Source: Caproiciproducens faecalis
GTDB taxonomy: Bacteria > Bacillota > Clostridia > Oscillospirales > Acutalibacteraceae
DNA length: 64,000 nucleotides
Reading direction: 5' to 3'
NCBI RefSeq assembly: GCF_019448085.1
Contig: NZ_JAGFNZ010000006.1
Span: 85,894 to 149,893, forward strand
In this document: in pieces, positions 1 through 7,967 of the stretch
How the letters are laid out: each line of letters begins with the position of its first letter
Position numbering within the stretch: position 1 is the first letter of the stretch
Notes under the pieces: model-generated
Databases searched by the model: none
Told to the model about the DNA's origin: nothing
What the model saw: the letters and a program-made list of their open reading frames with translations, nothing else
Program-made: the position numbers and the translations under genes

Positions 1-91
1 GCTCTACCAGCGTGACCTGGTATCCTCTTTCTTTCAGGGTTTTCAGCAAATTGTATCCGATCTTCCCCCCGCCTATAATGATTGATTCCAT
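1..91 (-). CDS. TrkA-family potassium channel regulator, N-terminal fragment
   Basis: Only the first 30 codons are inside the window; the gene runs off the left edge. The visible N-terminus (MESIIIGGGKIGYNLL) is the first beta strand and GxGxxG nucleotide loop of a TrkA-N/RCK domain, followed by a beta2 strand ending in LVE, where the acidic residue normally contacts the NAD(H) ribose. The ATG at 91 follows a GAGGTG ribosome site and lies inside the 3' end of the preceding trkA-like gene, so the two are probably translationally coupled. RCK proteins gate Trk/Ktr K+ channels; a pair of RCK proteins suggests the channel gene lies further left, outside the window. Confidence 0.75.
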   Translation of the reverse strand, partial: MESIIIGGGKIGYNLLKTLKERGYQVTLVE

Positions 92-741
92 ATCGGCACC
101 TCTTTACTCAATGCTTTCAGCAGTTTTTCTTCCTCTTCCCTGTAAATGGTGCAGACAATTCTGTCCCCGCACAGGACCGGTTCCCCTTTTTGTGGGATCT
201 GAACCGTCTTATCTCGAATCAGCCCCGAAACGGTGCAGGCATACTTTTCCTGCAGTTCTTCTACCGTATACCCATCCTTCTTTCCCACGGTGAACGCAAT
301 GATTTTACAGCCATCCCCTAAATCTGCAATGGTATCGACGTTTTTAGCATCCAGTCTGTTTTTTAAAATTTCAACCCCCAGTTCCACCGGATTGATGGTG
401 CTGATGTTGAGCTTTTCGTAAATATACTGCCTTGCCGGATCATTGATTCGCGCGATGATTTCCGGCACATGATAAATTCGTTCCGCAATCAGACACACGG
501 TAATATTGATATTATCGTCCGAACTCACAGCCAAAAGCGCGTCGGCCTGCCGGATTCCCCCTTCGGTCAGATTATCGCTGTCGAATTCAATTCCCTGTAT
601 TCTCTGACCGTTGAATCCGCTGCCAAGAACGTCCAGCCTGCTCCCGCTTCGGTCAATCACACAAACGTCGTGCCCAAAGTCAGACAATTCCGTCGCCAGC
701 CTGCTTCCAAGTCTTCCGCACCCGACTACAATGACATACAT
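73..741 (-). CDS. TrkA-family potassium uptake regulator (RCK_N + RCK_C)
   Basis: A 222-residue cytoplasmic gating subunit for a Trk/Ktr-type K+ channel. Residues 1-120 form a Rossmann RCK_N domain with the dinucleotide loop G7-C-G9-R-L-G12 and acidic D30 at the end of beta2; residues about 140-215 look like an RCK_C ligand domain. The frame stays open for 28 more codons upstream, but the ATG at 741 is preferred because AGGTGA precedes it and because the Rossmann strand starts immediately. Its stop overlaps the start of a second trkA-like gene by 19 bp. Family function is well established; which channel it serves cannot be seen here. Confidence 0.85.
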   Translation of the reverse strand: MYVIVVGCGRLGSRLATELSDFGHDVCVIDRSGSRLDVLGSGFNGQRIQGIEFDSDNLTEGGIRQADALLAVSSDDNINITVCLIAERIYHVPEIIARINDPARQYIYEKLNISTINPVELGVEILKNRLDAKNVDTIADLGDGCKIIAFTVGKKDGYTVEELQEKYACTVSGLIRDKTVQIPQKGEPVLCGDRIVCTIYREEEEKLLKALSKEVPIWNQSL

Positions 742-910
742 GATCTCACCTGCTCCATCCATTTTTACAAGAATATTCGAAGGCTGAACACATTGCCTGT
801 GCCAGCCCATCACACAGACTATCATTATTTACATAAAGATAGTGTTAAGATGGCGTATCTAATATGAATACTGTGTAAAGATGGAAATTCGGTGAGATGA
901 ACATTGCAAA

Positions 911-929
911 TTTACCGTGTTGTGGTAAA
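911..929. promoter_or_regulatory. Inverted repeat in the intergenic space, possible operator
   Basis: TTTACC (911-916) and GGTAAA (924-929) form a perfect 6-bp dyad around a 7-nt centre, between the divergent trkA-like gene and the membrane-HAD gene and 37 bp before the latter's start. The position and symmetry suggest a repressor site or a small hairpin. No regulator is identified and chance cannot be excluded. Confidence 0.3.
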
Positions 930-965
930 CTAATAAAAACAAACATCGTTATAGGAGTCCTGCAA

Positions 966-2285
966 ATGCCCAAAATCGGAATGCGAATCATCAAATCCTC
1001 TGTTGCGGTTTTTCTCTGCTTCGCGATCTATCTTGTGCGCGGAGACGGAATTCCGTTTTATTCCGCAATCGCGGCTGTTCTGTGTATGCAGCCGTATGTC
1101 TCCAACAGTCGGAAGGTTGCCATTAACCGGATTATCGGCACCTTTATCGGCGGTATTGCCGGCATGCTGGTCATGATGGTTGAAAAGAGTTTTCTGCCCC
1201 CGGATGTGCCGGTTCTGAAATATTTGCTGGTGTCCGCGGCCATCATCCCGCTGATTTATACCACCGTACTTGCGAAAAGGACTTCCGCTTCCTACATTAC
1301 CTGCGTTGTATTTATGAGTATTACCGTTTCTCACGGTCAGGACGCTAGTCCTTATTTTTTCGCTTTAAATAGAATTGTTGATACACTAATCGGCATTTTC
1401 GTCTCTCTGGGCGTCAATGCGTTTCATCTGCCCCGGGGCAAAAACGGAAAACTGCTGTTTGTCAGTGACCTTGACGGCACACTGACGGATTCCGGCGGTC
1501 AGCTGAGCAGTTTCACCCGCTTCAAGCTGAACCAGCTTCTGCAGAAGGGCGCCATGATTACGGTCGCCAGCAAGCGCTCCTCCTCTTCGATGGAGCCGAT
1601 CCTGAAAGGGATTTCTTTTTCACTGCCGGTTATCACCATGAACGGGGCGGCCCTTTACGATTTAAAGAAAAAGACCTACCTTTACAGTAAAAATATCCCC
1701 TACGCAACCGCGAAGGAAGTGCTGGGGGTATTTGACAAATACGGACTGAACTGCTTTGTGCACACGATCGTCAACGATATCCTTCATATCTACTACGGCG
1801 ATTTCACCAACGCCGCGGAAGAACGTTTTTACCACGAACACAAGCTGAGACCTTTAAAGAACTATATCTGCAATCCGCTGCCGGAAAACCGCGACGTCGT
1901 CTACCTCATGGCCGTCGACCGGCTGGAAACGATTCAAATGCTGCGAGAGGAAATTATGAACCTGAGCTGTGCCGGCCAAATCGACGCGGTTTACTACCCC
2001 GACCCGCACAATGAAGAGCATTATTTTCTGGAAATATTCAGTGTGGAGGCTTCCAAAGAAAACGCCGTAGCGGAACTGAAAAGGCGCTTTGAAATGGAAA
2101 AAGTCGCCGTCTTCGGCGACGACGAGAGCGACGCGGGTATGATTCAAGCGGCGGACTACGGCTACGCGGTGGCCAACGCTTCGGACAGCCTGAAGAAAAC
2201 GGCGCCGAATCTCATCGGCAGTCAGGACAGTGACGCGGTGGTCAAAACAATGGAAAAGCTGTTCCATTCCAGAAAGCTTGACTGA
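966..2285 (+). CDS. FUSC/aromatic-acid-exporter-like membrane domain fused to a Cof-type HAD hydrolase
   Basis: A 439-residue fusion. Residues 1-155 contain about four hydrophobic helices and the MQPYVSNSRKVAINRIIGT segment typical of FUSC/ArAE (DUF939-like) membrane proteins. Residues 160-439 are a HAD phosphatase: motif I D168-L-D170-G-T, motif II around ITVASKR, and the C-terminal acidic loop G384-D-D-E-S-D389. The cap region in between is of the Cof (IIB) type, as in sugar-phosphate and flavin-phosphate phosphatases. The ATG at 966 has AGGAG at 953-957; a longer reading frame from 897 lacks such a site. Substrate unknown. The fusion suggests a phosphatase tethered to a small efflux-type membrane domain. 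Confidence 0.8.
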   Translation: MPKIGMRIIKSSVAVFLCFAIYLVRGDGIPFYSAIAAVLCMQPYVSNSRKVAINRIIGTFIGGIAGMLVMMVEKSFLPPDVPVLKYLLVSAAIIPLIYTTVLAKRTSASYITCVVFMSITVSHGQDASPYFFALNRIVDTLIGIFVSLGVNAFHLPRGKNGKLLFVSDLDGTLTDSGGQLSSFTRFKLNQLLQKGAMITVASKRSSSSMEPILKGISFSLPVITMNGAALYDLKKKTYLYSKNIPYATAKEVLGVFDKYGLNCFVHTIVNDILHIYYGDFTNAAEERFYHEHKLRPLKNYICNPLPENRDVVYLMAVDRLETIQMLREEIMNLSCAGQIDAVYYPDPHNEEHYFLEIFSVEASKENAVAELKRRFEMEKVAVFGDDESDAGMIQAADYGYAVANASDSLKKTAPNLIGSQDSDAVVKTMEKLFHSRKLD

Positions 2286-2493
2286 TTTTCCGGGTCCCGG
2301 ATACCGGAATATAGCCGCTCCAGTGATAAATGGGAAGAAAACAGCCCGCCGCCGCTCCGTGGGGCAGCGACAGGCCAAAGTCTTTACATAATACATATCA
2401 TGAAAGGACGCTTGAATTGAATTATTACTACACCACCAAATTTCCCACGGTTCGTGCAAATCAAAAACTGATAATGATCGGGGAGAATTTCTG

Positions 2494-3417
2494 ATGCTGA
2501 CATCCTTTTTAACTGTTTTTGAAAAAGTATTCGTTCTTTTTATAATGATTTTTATCGGTTATCTTTGCGGAAAAACCGGCATGATTACAAAACGCGGTGC
2601 ACAGCAGATTACTTCCATTCTTCTATATGTTGTAACTCCCTGCCTGATTATTGCTTCGCTGCAGAGCATCATCGGCGATATCGGCATCACGGCACTGATT
2701 TCTGCTACCTTTTGGTCGGCGGTTTCCATGGGCGCAGCGATCTTTGTCAGTATGCTGTTTTTCCGTAAAAGCCCCAACAACCAAAAGAAAATTCTGCGCT
2801 TCGGAGCTGTCTACTCCAATAGCGGATTTATGGGAATTCCGCTGGTGGAAGCTGTCTTCGGCAGCACGGGAGTCGCCTACGCATCCATGTACAACGCTGC
2901 GTTTAACTTTTTGATGTGGACACACGGCTACGCCAGTGTTAGCGAAAAGCGGTCGCCGGGGGTGAAACAGATCCTCACAAATCCGGGAATCATCGGGCTT
3001 GCGGTTGGATTTCCGCTTTTTGCCTTTTCCCTGCAGCTGCCGGAAATTCTGAAATTTCCGATTGATTCCATGGCGTCCATGAACACGCCCCTTGCCATGA
3101 TGGTGGTGGGAATCTATATTTCCGGAATCAATCTGAAAGAGCTGTTTACGAGCCGCAGCCTTTACCTGCTTTCCGCTTTAAGACTGGTTGTGCTCCCTGG
3201 ATTGACCCTTCTGTTGTTCCTTCCGTTTGGAATTGACAAGACGATCGCATCTACCATTCTGCTTCTCTCATCGGCACCGGCGGCAACGGCTACCGCGATG
3301 TTTGCGGTACAGTTCGGCGGCGACGCTAAGCTCGCTTCCAAGGCGGTGGCACTGACGACCCTGTTGTCCGCGGCAACAATGCCCGTGTTCTGTGCTTTGG
3401 CAAAAGAGATTTTCTAA
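2494..3417 (+). CDS. AEC-family (auxin efflux carrier-like) membrane transporter
   Basis: A 307-residue protein with about ten hydrophobic segments and two similar halves, as in the bile-acid/AEC carrier fold. The first half has the YVVTPCLIIASL helix break and FGAVYSNSGFMGIPLVE, the second LLSSAPAATATAMFAVQFGGD; such proline and asparagine discontinuities line the transport site in the family. Bacterial AEC members move malate, malonate or other organic acids, but the substrate is not readable here. It is monocistronic: 208 bp without a visible gene precede it and a strong terminator follows at 3435-3468. Confidence 0.85.
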   Translation: MLTSFLTVFEKVFVLFIMIFIGYLCGKTGMITKRGAQQITSILLYVVTPCLIIASLQSIIGDIGITALISATFWSAVSMGAAIFVSMLFFRKSPNNQKKILRFGAVYSNSGFMGIPLVEAVFGSTGVAYASMYNAAFNFLMWTHGYASVSEKRSPGVKQILTNPGIIGLAVGFPLFAFSLQLPEILKFPIDSMASMNTPLAMMVVGIYISGINLKELFTSRSLYLLSALRLVVLPGLTLLLFLPFGIDKTIASTILLLSSAPAATATAMFAVQFGGDAKLASKAVALTTLLSAATMPVFCALAKEIF

Positions 3418-3434
3418 ATGGCCACAAACCGATC

Positions 3435-3468
3435 AAAAAAGGACGTTTCAAAAGAAACGTCCTTTTTT
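3435..3468. terminator. Bidirectional intrinsic terminator
   Basis: GGACGTTTC (3441-3449) pairs perfectly with GAAACGTCC (3454-3462) across an AAAA loop, with A6 on the left and T6 on the right. It lies between the converging AEC transporter and ABC exporter genes and can terminate both. Confidence 0.9.
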
Positions 3469-3473
3469 GTGCA

Positions 3474-5363
3474 TCATGATAATTCAAACTGCCCCGTATA
3501 GAGCTGATAATATTTCCCCCGGTCGCGGATCAGATCATCGTGGCTGCCGCGCTCAATGATTTCTCCGTTTTCCAGCACCATAATGGCGTTGGCGTTTCGA
3601 ACGGTGGACAGCCTGTGCGCAATCACGAACACCGTCCGCCCGTACATCAGCTTATCCATGCCTTTTTCAATCAGAGCCTCCGTACGGGTGTCGATGGAAC
3701 TTGTCGCCTCATCCAGAATCAGTACCGGCGGATTGTCCACAGCGGCTCTGGCAATGGCAAGAAGCTGACGCTGTCCCTGACTTAGATTGGAACCGTCCCC
3801 GGTCAGCATGGTGTCGTACCCCTGCGGCAGATGCCGGATGAAGTAATCCGCGTTTGCCAGCTTTGCGGCCGCGATGACTTCCTCATCCGTAGCGTCCAGC
3901 TTTCCATAGCGGATATTTTCACGCACCGTACCGGTGAACAGGTGGGTATCCTGCAGCACCATGGCAAGCGAGCGCCGCAAATCGTCTTTTCTGATTTTTT
4001 TCACATTGATCCCGTCATACAGGATTTCCCCGTCGTTGACCTCGTAGAACCGATTAATCAGGTTGGTAATGGTCGTTTTTCCGGCGCCGGTCGACCCGAC
4101 AAAGGCAATTTTCTGGCCGGGTTTTGCGTAAAGCGTAACGTCGTGCAGAACGGTTTTCTTTTCGTCGTAGCCGAAGGTAACGTCATTAAAACGGACGTCG
4201 CCGTTCAGCTGGGTATAGGTTATAGTCCCGTTGCTGTGGGGGTACTTCCACGCCCATGTTCCCGTGCGATGCTCCGTTTCGGTCAGAGAGCCGTCCTCAT
4301 TGCGGACAGCGTTGACCAGGGTGACACAGCCGTCGTCGCCCTCCGGCTCGGCGTCAATGACCTCGAAAATACGCTCCGCGCCGGCCAGAGCCGCCAGAAC
4401 CACGTTGAGCTGCTGAGAGATCTGTGTAATCGGCTGAGAAAACGTTCTGGTGTACTGCAGGAAGGAAGCAATGGAACCGATGTCCATCCTGCCGCCGATG
4501 ACAAGCGCCGCTCCGGCGGCCGCCGTCATTGCGTAATTGACGTAAGTCAGATTACCCATGATCGGCATGACCACATTGGCGTAAAAGTTTGCATCGGTAG
4601 CGCTCTGGCGGAGCGATTCGTTCAGCTCCTGAAACTCATCCCTTACCTTATCCTCATGGCAGAAAACCTTGACGACCTTCTGCCCTTCTATCATCTCTTC
4701 AATATAGCCGTTCGCCATTCCGATTGCCTTTTGCTGCTTTTTATAATTTCCGGCGGACCTGCCCCCGATGGTTTTGAGAATCCTTGTCATAATGACGAGC
4801 ATACCCACGATCAGCAGGGTCAGAAGCGGGCTGAGGAAAAGCATCATAATAAAGGTGCCGGCAACCGTGAGCGCAGAGGACATCAGCTGTGTCACGCCCA
4901 TGGTAATGGCTTCACGGAGGGTGTCCACGTCGCTCGTGAAGCGGCTCATCAACTCGCCGTGGGTGCGGGTGTCAAAATAGCGGATGGGCAGATCCTGCAT
5001 TTTATTGAACAGGTCGTTGCGCACCGCGTTGAGGGTGCCGTTGGAAACGCGCACCATAATCTGTGAGTAGGCAATAGTGGCAAGTACGCCGACCGCGTAA
5101 ATACCGGCCATCAGCGCGATCATCCGTACAAACGGCTGAAGGCTTTCCGCCGTAACCGGCTTTCCGATCATCGGCACAATACAATCATTTAAAAGCGGCC
5201 TGATAAAATACGTTCCGGCCACATTTGCCAGCGCACTAATCAGGACGAACAGCACAACCAAAACAAATTTCATCTTCTGGCCTACAACGTAGCCGCCGAT
5301 TCTAAGCAGCGTTTTACGGATGCTTTTGGGCTTTGCGCCCGTCGCCATTCTTGGTCCCGGCAT
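3474..5363 (-). CDS. ABC multidrug-type exporter, permease-ATPase subunit (YheH/LmrD-like)
   Basis: A 629-residue half-transporter: an N-terminal six-helix exporter domain (about residues 25-330) then a nucleotide-binding domain with Walker A GSTGAGKTT (423-431), signature LSQGQ (527-531) and Walker B LILDE (D551, E552). The catalytic glutamate is present. A 30-40 residue linker insertion (around 345-385) makes it longer than its partner, as usual in the YheH/LmrD subunits of heterodimeric exporters. Its ATG overlaps the partner's stop by one base (TGATG). It lies in a marR-ABC-ABC operon, so it probably exports a toxic compound sensed by the MarR protein; the substrate is unknown. Confidence 0.88.
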   Translation of the reverse strand: MPGPRMATGAKPKSIRKTLLRIGGYVVGQKMKFVLVVLFVLISALANVAGTYFIRPLLNDCIVPMIGKPVTAESLQPFVRMIALMAGIYAVGVLATIAYSQIMVRVSNGTLNAVRNDLFNKMQDLPIRYFDTRTHGELMSRFTSDVDTLREAITMGVTQLMSSALTVAGTFIMMLFLSPLLTLLIVGMLVIMTRILKTIGGRSAGNYKKQQKAIGMANGYIEEMIEGQKVVKVFCHEDKVRDEFQELNESLRQSATDANFYANVVMPIMGNLTYVNYAMTAAAGAALVIGGRMDIGSIASFLQYTRTFSQPITQISQQLNVVLAALAGAERIFEVIDAEPEGDDGCVTLVNAVRNEDGSLTETEHRTGTWAWKYPHSNGTITYTQLNGDVRFNDVTFGYDEKKTVLHDVTLYAKPGQKIAFVGSTGAGKTTITNLINRFYEVNDGEILYDGINVKKIRKDDLRRSLAMVLQDTHLFTGTVRENIRYGKLDATDEEVIAAAKLANADYFIRHLPQGYDTMLTGDGSNLSQGQRQLLAIARAAVDNPPVLILDEATSSIDTRTEALIEKGMDKLMYGRTVFVIAHRLSTVRNANAIMVLENGEIIERGSHDDLIRDRGKYYQLYTGQFELS

Positions 5364-7093
5364 CAGTCAGCCACCCCTTTCTGCTGAGAATCATAAACTT
5401 CACGGTAGATTTCATTGGATTGCATCAGTTCCTCATGCGTACCGACCGCATTGATTTCCCCTTCGTTCATCACAATGATTCTGTCCGCGTCACAAACGGA
5501 GGTAATGCGCTGTGCAATAATAATGGTGGTAATATCCCTGTGATTGAGGCGCAGAGCCTCACGGATCTTCGCTTCTGTGGCGGTATCCACCGCGCTGGTG
5601 CTGTCGTCCAGAATCAGGATTTTCGGTTTTTTCAGCAGCGCGCGCGCAATACAGAGCCGCTGCTTCTGTCCGCCGGAAACATTGACGCCCCCCTGCCCCA
5701 GATAAGTATCGTAGCCGTCCGGAAAGCTCATGACAAAGTCATGCGCCTGTGCGGCACGGCAGGCCTGCTCGACCTCTTCATCCGAAGCGTCTTCGCTGCC
5801 CCATTTCAGGTTATCCCGAATCGTGCCGGAGAAAAGCACGTTTTTCTGGAGAACCATGCTGACCGCGTCACGCAGATCATGGATGCGGTAATCGCGCACA
5901 TCCTTGCCGCTGACCAGCACCCGGCCGCCGGTTACGTCGTACAGACGGGGAATCAGCTGGACGAGCGTGCTTTTGGCACTGCCGGTACTGCCGATGATTC
6001 CGATCGTTTCTCCGGAATGGATTTCGAGATTAATATGGCTCAGAATATTATCCTCCGAACTCTGTTGATAGCGGAAGGAAACATCTTCAAAACGGACGGA
6101 GCCGTCCTTGACTGCCGGGTCTTTGCCGGACCCGCTGTCCGCGATATCCGGTTTTTCGGAAAGCACTTCCGCAATACGGCCCGCTGAAGCACGGGACATG
6201 ACCACACTCACAAAGATCATGGAGAGCATCATCAGCTGCATCAAAATCTGGGTAACATAGCTGATAAAGCTAATCAGCTCGCCCGTTTTCATAGAACCCG
6301 CCATAATCATTCCGCCGCCGTACCACATAATCGCAACGATGCAGGCGTACATGGTCAGCTGCATGATCGGCATATTGAACTGCAGAATTTTTTCCGCCCT
6401 GACGGAAGCCTTCATTAATCTGTCGTTTGCATTTTTAAACTTTTCTTTCTCATATCCGGAACGTACAAAAGCCTTTACCACCCGGATGGAAATCAGGTTT
6501 TCCTGTACGGAACCGTTCATCACATCGTACTTTTTGAGCATTGCCTGGAATCTGGGAAACGCCGTCACCGCAATGATGGCCAGCATAACCGCAAGAAACG
6601 GAATCGCCGCCAGAAACACCGTGACAAGGCTGGAATTAATATAGTACGCCATTACGGTGGCGCTCACCAGCATGACCGGGGCGCGCACAATCATACGCAC
6701 CACCATCATGAACGCCATCTGCACATTGCTTACGTCTGTGGTGAGCCGGGTCACCAAAGAGGCGGTGCCGAATTTGTCGATATTGGAAAAGGAATATTCC
6801 TGCACTTTGTTGAACAGGCCGCGGCGGATTTCACTGCCGAAACCCATGCCGGCGATAGATGCAAACCGGGAGGACACCGTGCCGAGCACGAGTGAAAGGA
6901 GCGCCATCAGCACCATGACTGCCCCGGTTTTCATTACATAGCCGATATCCTTGCCCGGGATACCCTGATCGACAATCCCCGCCATCAAAATAGGGATGCG
7001 GATTTCCACCAGCACCTCAATGATGATCGTAGCGGGGGCAATCACCATAGCCCACCAGTATTTTCGCATATACGGAGTCAGTTGTCTGAACAC
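5363..7093 (-). CDS. ABC multidrug-type exporter, permease-ATPase subunit (YheI/LmrC-like)
   Basis: A 576-residue half-transporter with six transmembrane helices in residues 1-310 and a C-terminal ATPase. Its Walker A reads GSTGSAKST, with alanine in place of the usual second glycine; the signature is VSGGQKQR and Walker B is ILILDD, with D instead of the catalytic E. This gives the pair one consensus site and one degenerate site, the rule in heterodimeric exporters such as YheI/YheH and LmrCD. The start overlaps the 3' end of the marR gene by 16 bp, so the three genes are very likely one transcript. Confidence 0.88.
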   Translation of the reverse strand: MFRQLTPYMRKYWWAMVIAPATIIIEVLVEIRIPILMAGIVDQGIPGKDIGYVMKTGAVMVLMALLSLVLGTVSSRFASIAGMGFGSEIRRGLFNKVQEYSFSNIDKFGTASLVTRLTTDVSNVQMAFMMVVRMIVRAPVMLVSATVMAYYINSSLVTVFLAAIPFLAVMLAIIAVTAFPRFQAMLKKYDVMNGSVQENLISIRVVKAFVRSGYEKEKFKNANDRLMKASVRAEKILQFNMPIMQLTMYACIVAIMWYGGGMIMAGSMKTGELISFISYVTQILMQLMMLSMIFVSVVMSRASAGRIAEVLSEKPDIADSGSGKDPAVKDGSVRFEDVSFRYQQSSEDNILSHINLEIHSGETIGIIGSTGSAKSTLVQLIPRLYDVTGGRVLVSGKDVRDYRIHDLRDAVSMVLQKNVLFSGTIRDNLKWGSEDASDEEVEQACRAAQAHDFVMSFPDGYDTYLGQGGVNVSGGQKQRLCIARALLKKPKILILDDSTSAVDTATEAKIREALRLNHRDITTIIIAQRITSVCDADRIIVMNEGEINAVGTHEELMQSNEIYREVYDSQQKGVAD

Positions 7094-7608
7094 AGGTTTC
7101 CCTCTCCTTCCTTTTCGGAGCGCTGCTTTTTCTCATTGGTCATGGTGACAATCAGGGAGTACATGCTCCTTCCTTTGAATTCATCCGTCAGAATATTGCC
7201 GATCATCCGGTTCAGATAACCGCCGAGCTGCTCACACTCCTCCTCTGTAAAACCAACAAACATGCGCGCTTCAATCTCATCAAAGCACATCCGGCTTTTT
7301 TCGGCCAATTTTCTTCCTTTTGCCGTAATGGTAATGCGGGTGCAACGCAAATCGTTTTGATCCGGTTTTTTTTCAAGAAGGCCCGTCTTCTGCATCCGTT
7401 TTACGGAAGTCGCAATGGAAGGCGCACTGACCTGCAGCTGCTCGGCAAGCTCTCTTTGGGTACACCCGTCGTGCTGCTCCACATACTCCAGAATCGGCAG
7501 CTGGCCGAAATAGATATTGTTGTCCGCAGCCGCCCTGTGGATATGAATACGGCGCAGAATATTCAGATAGCCCAGGCTCTGGACAATCGAACGAAGATCT
7601 GTTCTCAT
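7078..7608 (-). CDS. MarR-family transcriptional regulator
   Basis: A 176-residue winged-helix regulator. Residues 35-75 carry the DNA-reading helix (TQRELAEQLQVSAPSIATSV) and 80-105 the wing (KKPDQNDLRCTRITITAKG), both in the usual MarR order; dimerisation helices lie at both ends. It is the first gene of an operon with a heterodimeric ABC exporter, and two 12-bp TTAACC(A/G)-type palindromes lie just upstream, next to its own promoter. The simplest reading is an autoregulated repressor released by the compound that the exporter removes. The C-terminal tail is rich in K and E and may be disordered. Confidence 0.88.
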   Translation of the reverse strand: MRTDLRSIVQSLGYLNILRRIHIHRAAADNNIYFGQLPILEYVEQHDGCTQRELAEQLQVSAPSIATSVKRMQKTGLLEKKPDQNDLRCTRITITAKGRKLAEKSRMCFDEIEARMFVGFTEEECEQLGGYLNRMIGNILTDEFKGRSMYSLIVTMTNEKKQRSEKEGEGNLCSDN

Positions 7609-7633
7609 ACTTTCTTTCCCTCATTTCAGCGCA

Positions 7634-7670
7634 AATACTTAACCGATTAATATTTAACCGGTTAAGTATT
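7634..7670. promoter_or_regulatory. Twin palindromic operators of the marR-ABC operon
   Basis: TTAACCGATTAA (7639-7650) and TTAACCGGTTAA (7654-7665) are two near-identical palindromes, and they are embedded in a larger inverted repeat AATACTTAACCG (7634-7645) / CGGTTAAGTATT (7659-7670). They start a few bases downstream of the leftward -10 element, covering the expected transcription start. MarR proteins bind palindromes of this kind; binding here would block the operon. Confidence 0.75.
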
Positions 7671-7675
7671 AATTC

Positions 7676-7704
7676 AGTTTAATGGAAACGAAAAAAAATG
7701 TCAA
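7676..7704 (-). promoter_or_regulatory. Sigma-A promoter of the marR-ABC operon
   Basis: Reading leftward, TTGACA (7704-7699), a 17-bp spacer and TAAACT (7681-7676) form a good promoter. The twin MarR-type palindromes lie immediately downstream. Confidence 0.7.
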
Positions 7705-7802
7705 TATTAAAATATTTTTTAATAGACTGCTTTAGCGTGCTATCAAAGTGCAAAATGCATAAAACAGCCCCGTGCCATGCATTATTTTTCAAAAAACAGC
7801 CA

Positions 7803-7831
7803 TTGACATTTATATGTAATCATATTATAAT
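7803..7831 (+). promoter_or_regulatory. Consensus sigma-A promoter of the amino-acid ABC operon
   Basis: TTGACA (7803-7808), a 17-bp spacer and TATAAT (7826-7831) match the consensus exactly. Transcription would start near 7838, about 130 nt before the substrate-binding protein start, leaving a leader that contains a terminator hairpin. Confidence 0.85.
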
Positions 7832-7920
7832 TTGCAATAATTCAGCAGGTTCAACAGATAAAATGACAATTTTTTGCAGCATTCATTCATTTTCCCTGCA
7901 TATCAGCTTATATTGGTTTC

Positions 7921-7947
7921 ACCGGCTTGTGCCGGTATTGCTTTTTT
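7921..7947 (+). terminator. Intrinsic terminator inside the 5' leader, possible attenuator
   Basis: ACCGGC (7921-7926), TTGT loop, GCCGGT (7931-7936), then ATTGC and seven T residues. It lies after the consensus promoter and only 20-30 nt before the ribosome site of the operon's first gene, so full-length transcription needs read-through. This is the position of an attenuator. The leader is short for a T-box and no known riboswitch core is recognised. Confidence 0.6.
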
Positions 7948-7967
7948 TAAATGGAAGGGGTATCAAT

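Noticed and set aside
3831..5066. 411-codon + strand frame over the ABC exporter gene
   Set aside because: Shadow of a clear ABC transporter on the other strand; histidine- and arginine-rich, no family, no ribosome site.
7698..7967. N-terminal extension of the amino-acid binding lipoprotein
   Set aside because: The frame is open, but promoter, terminator hairpin, ribosome site and signal peptide all place the start at 7968.
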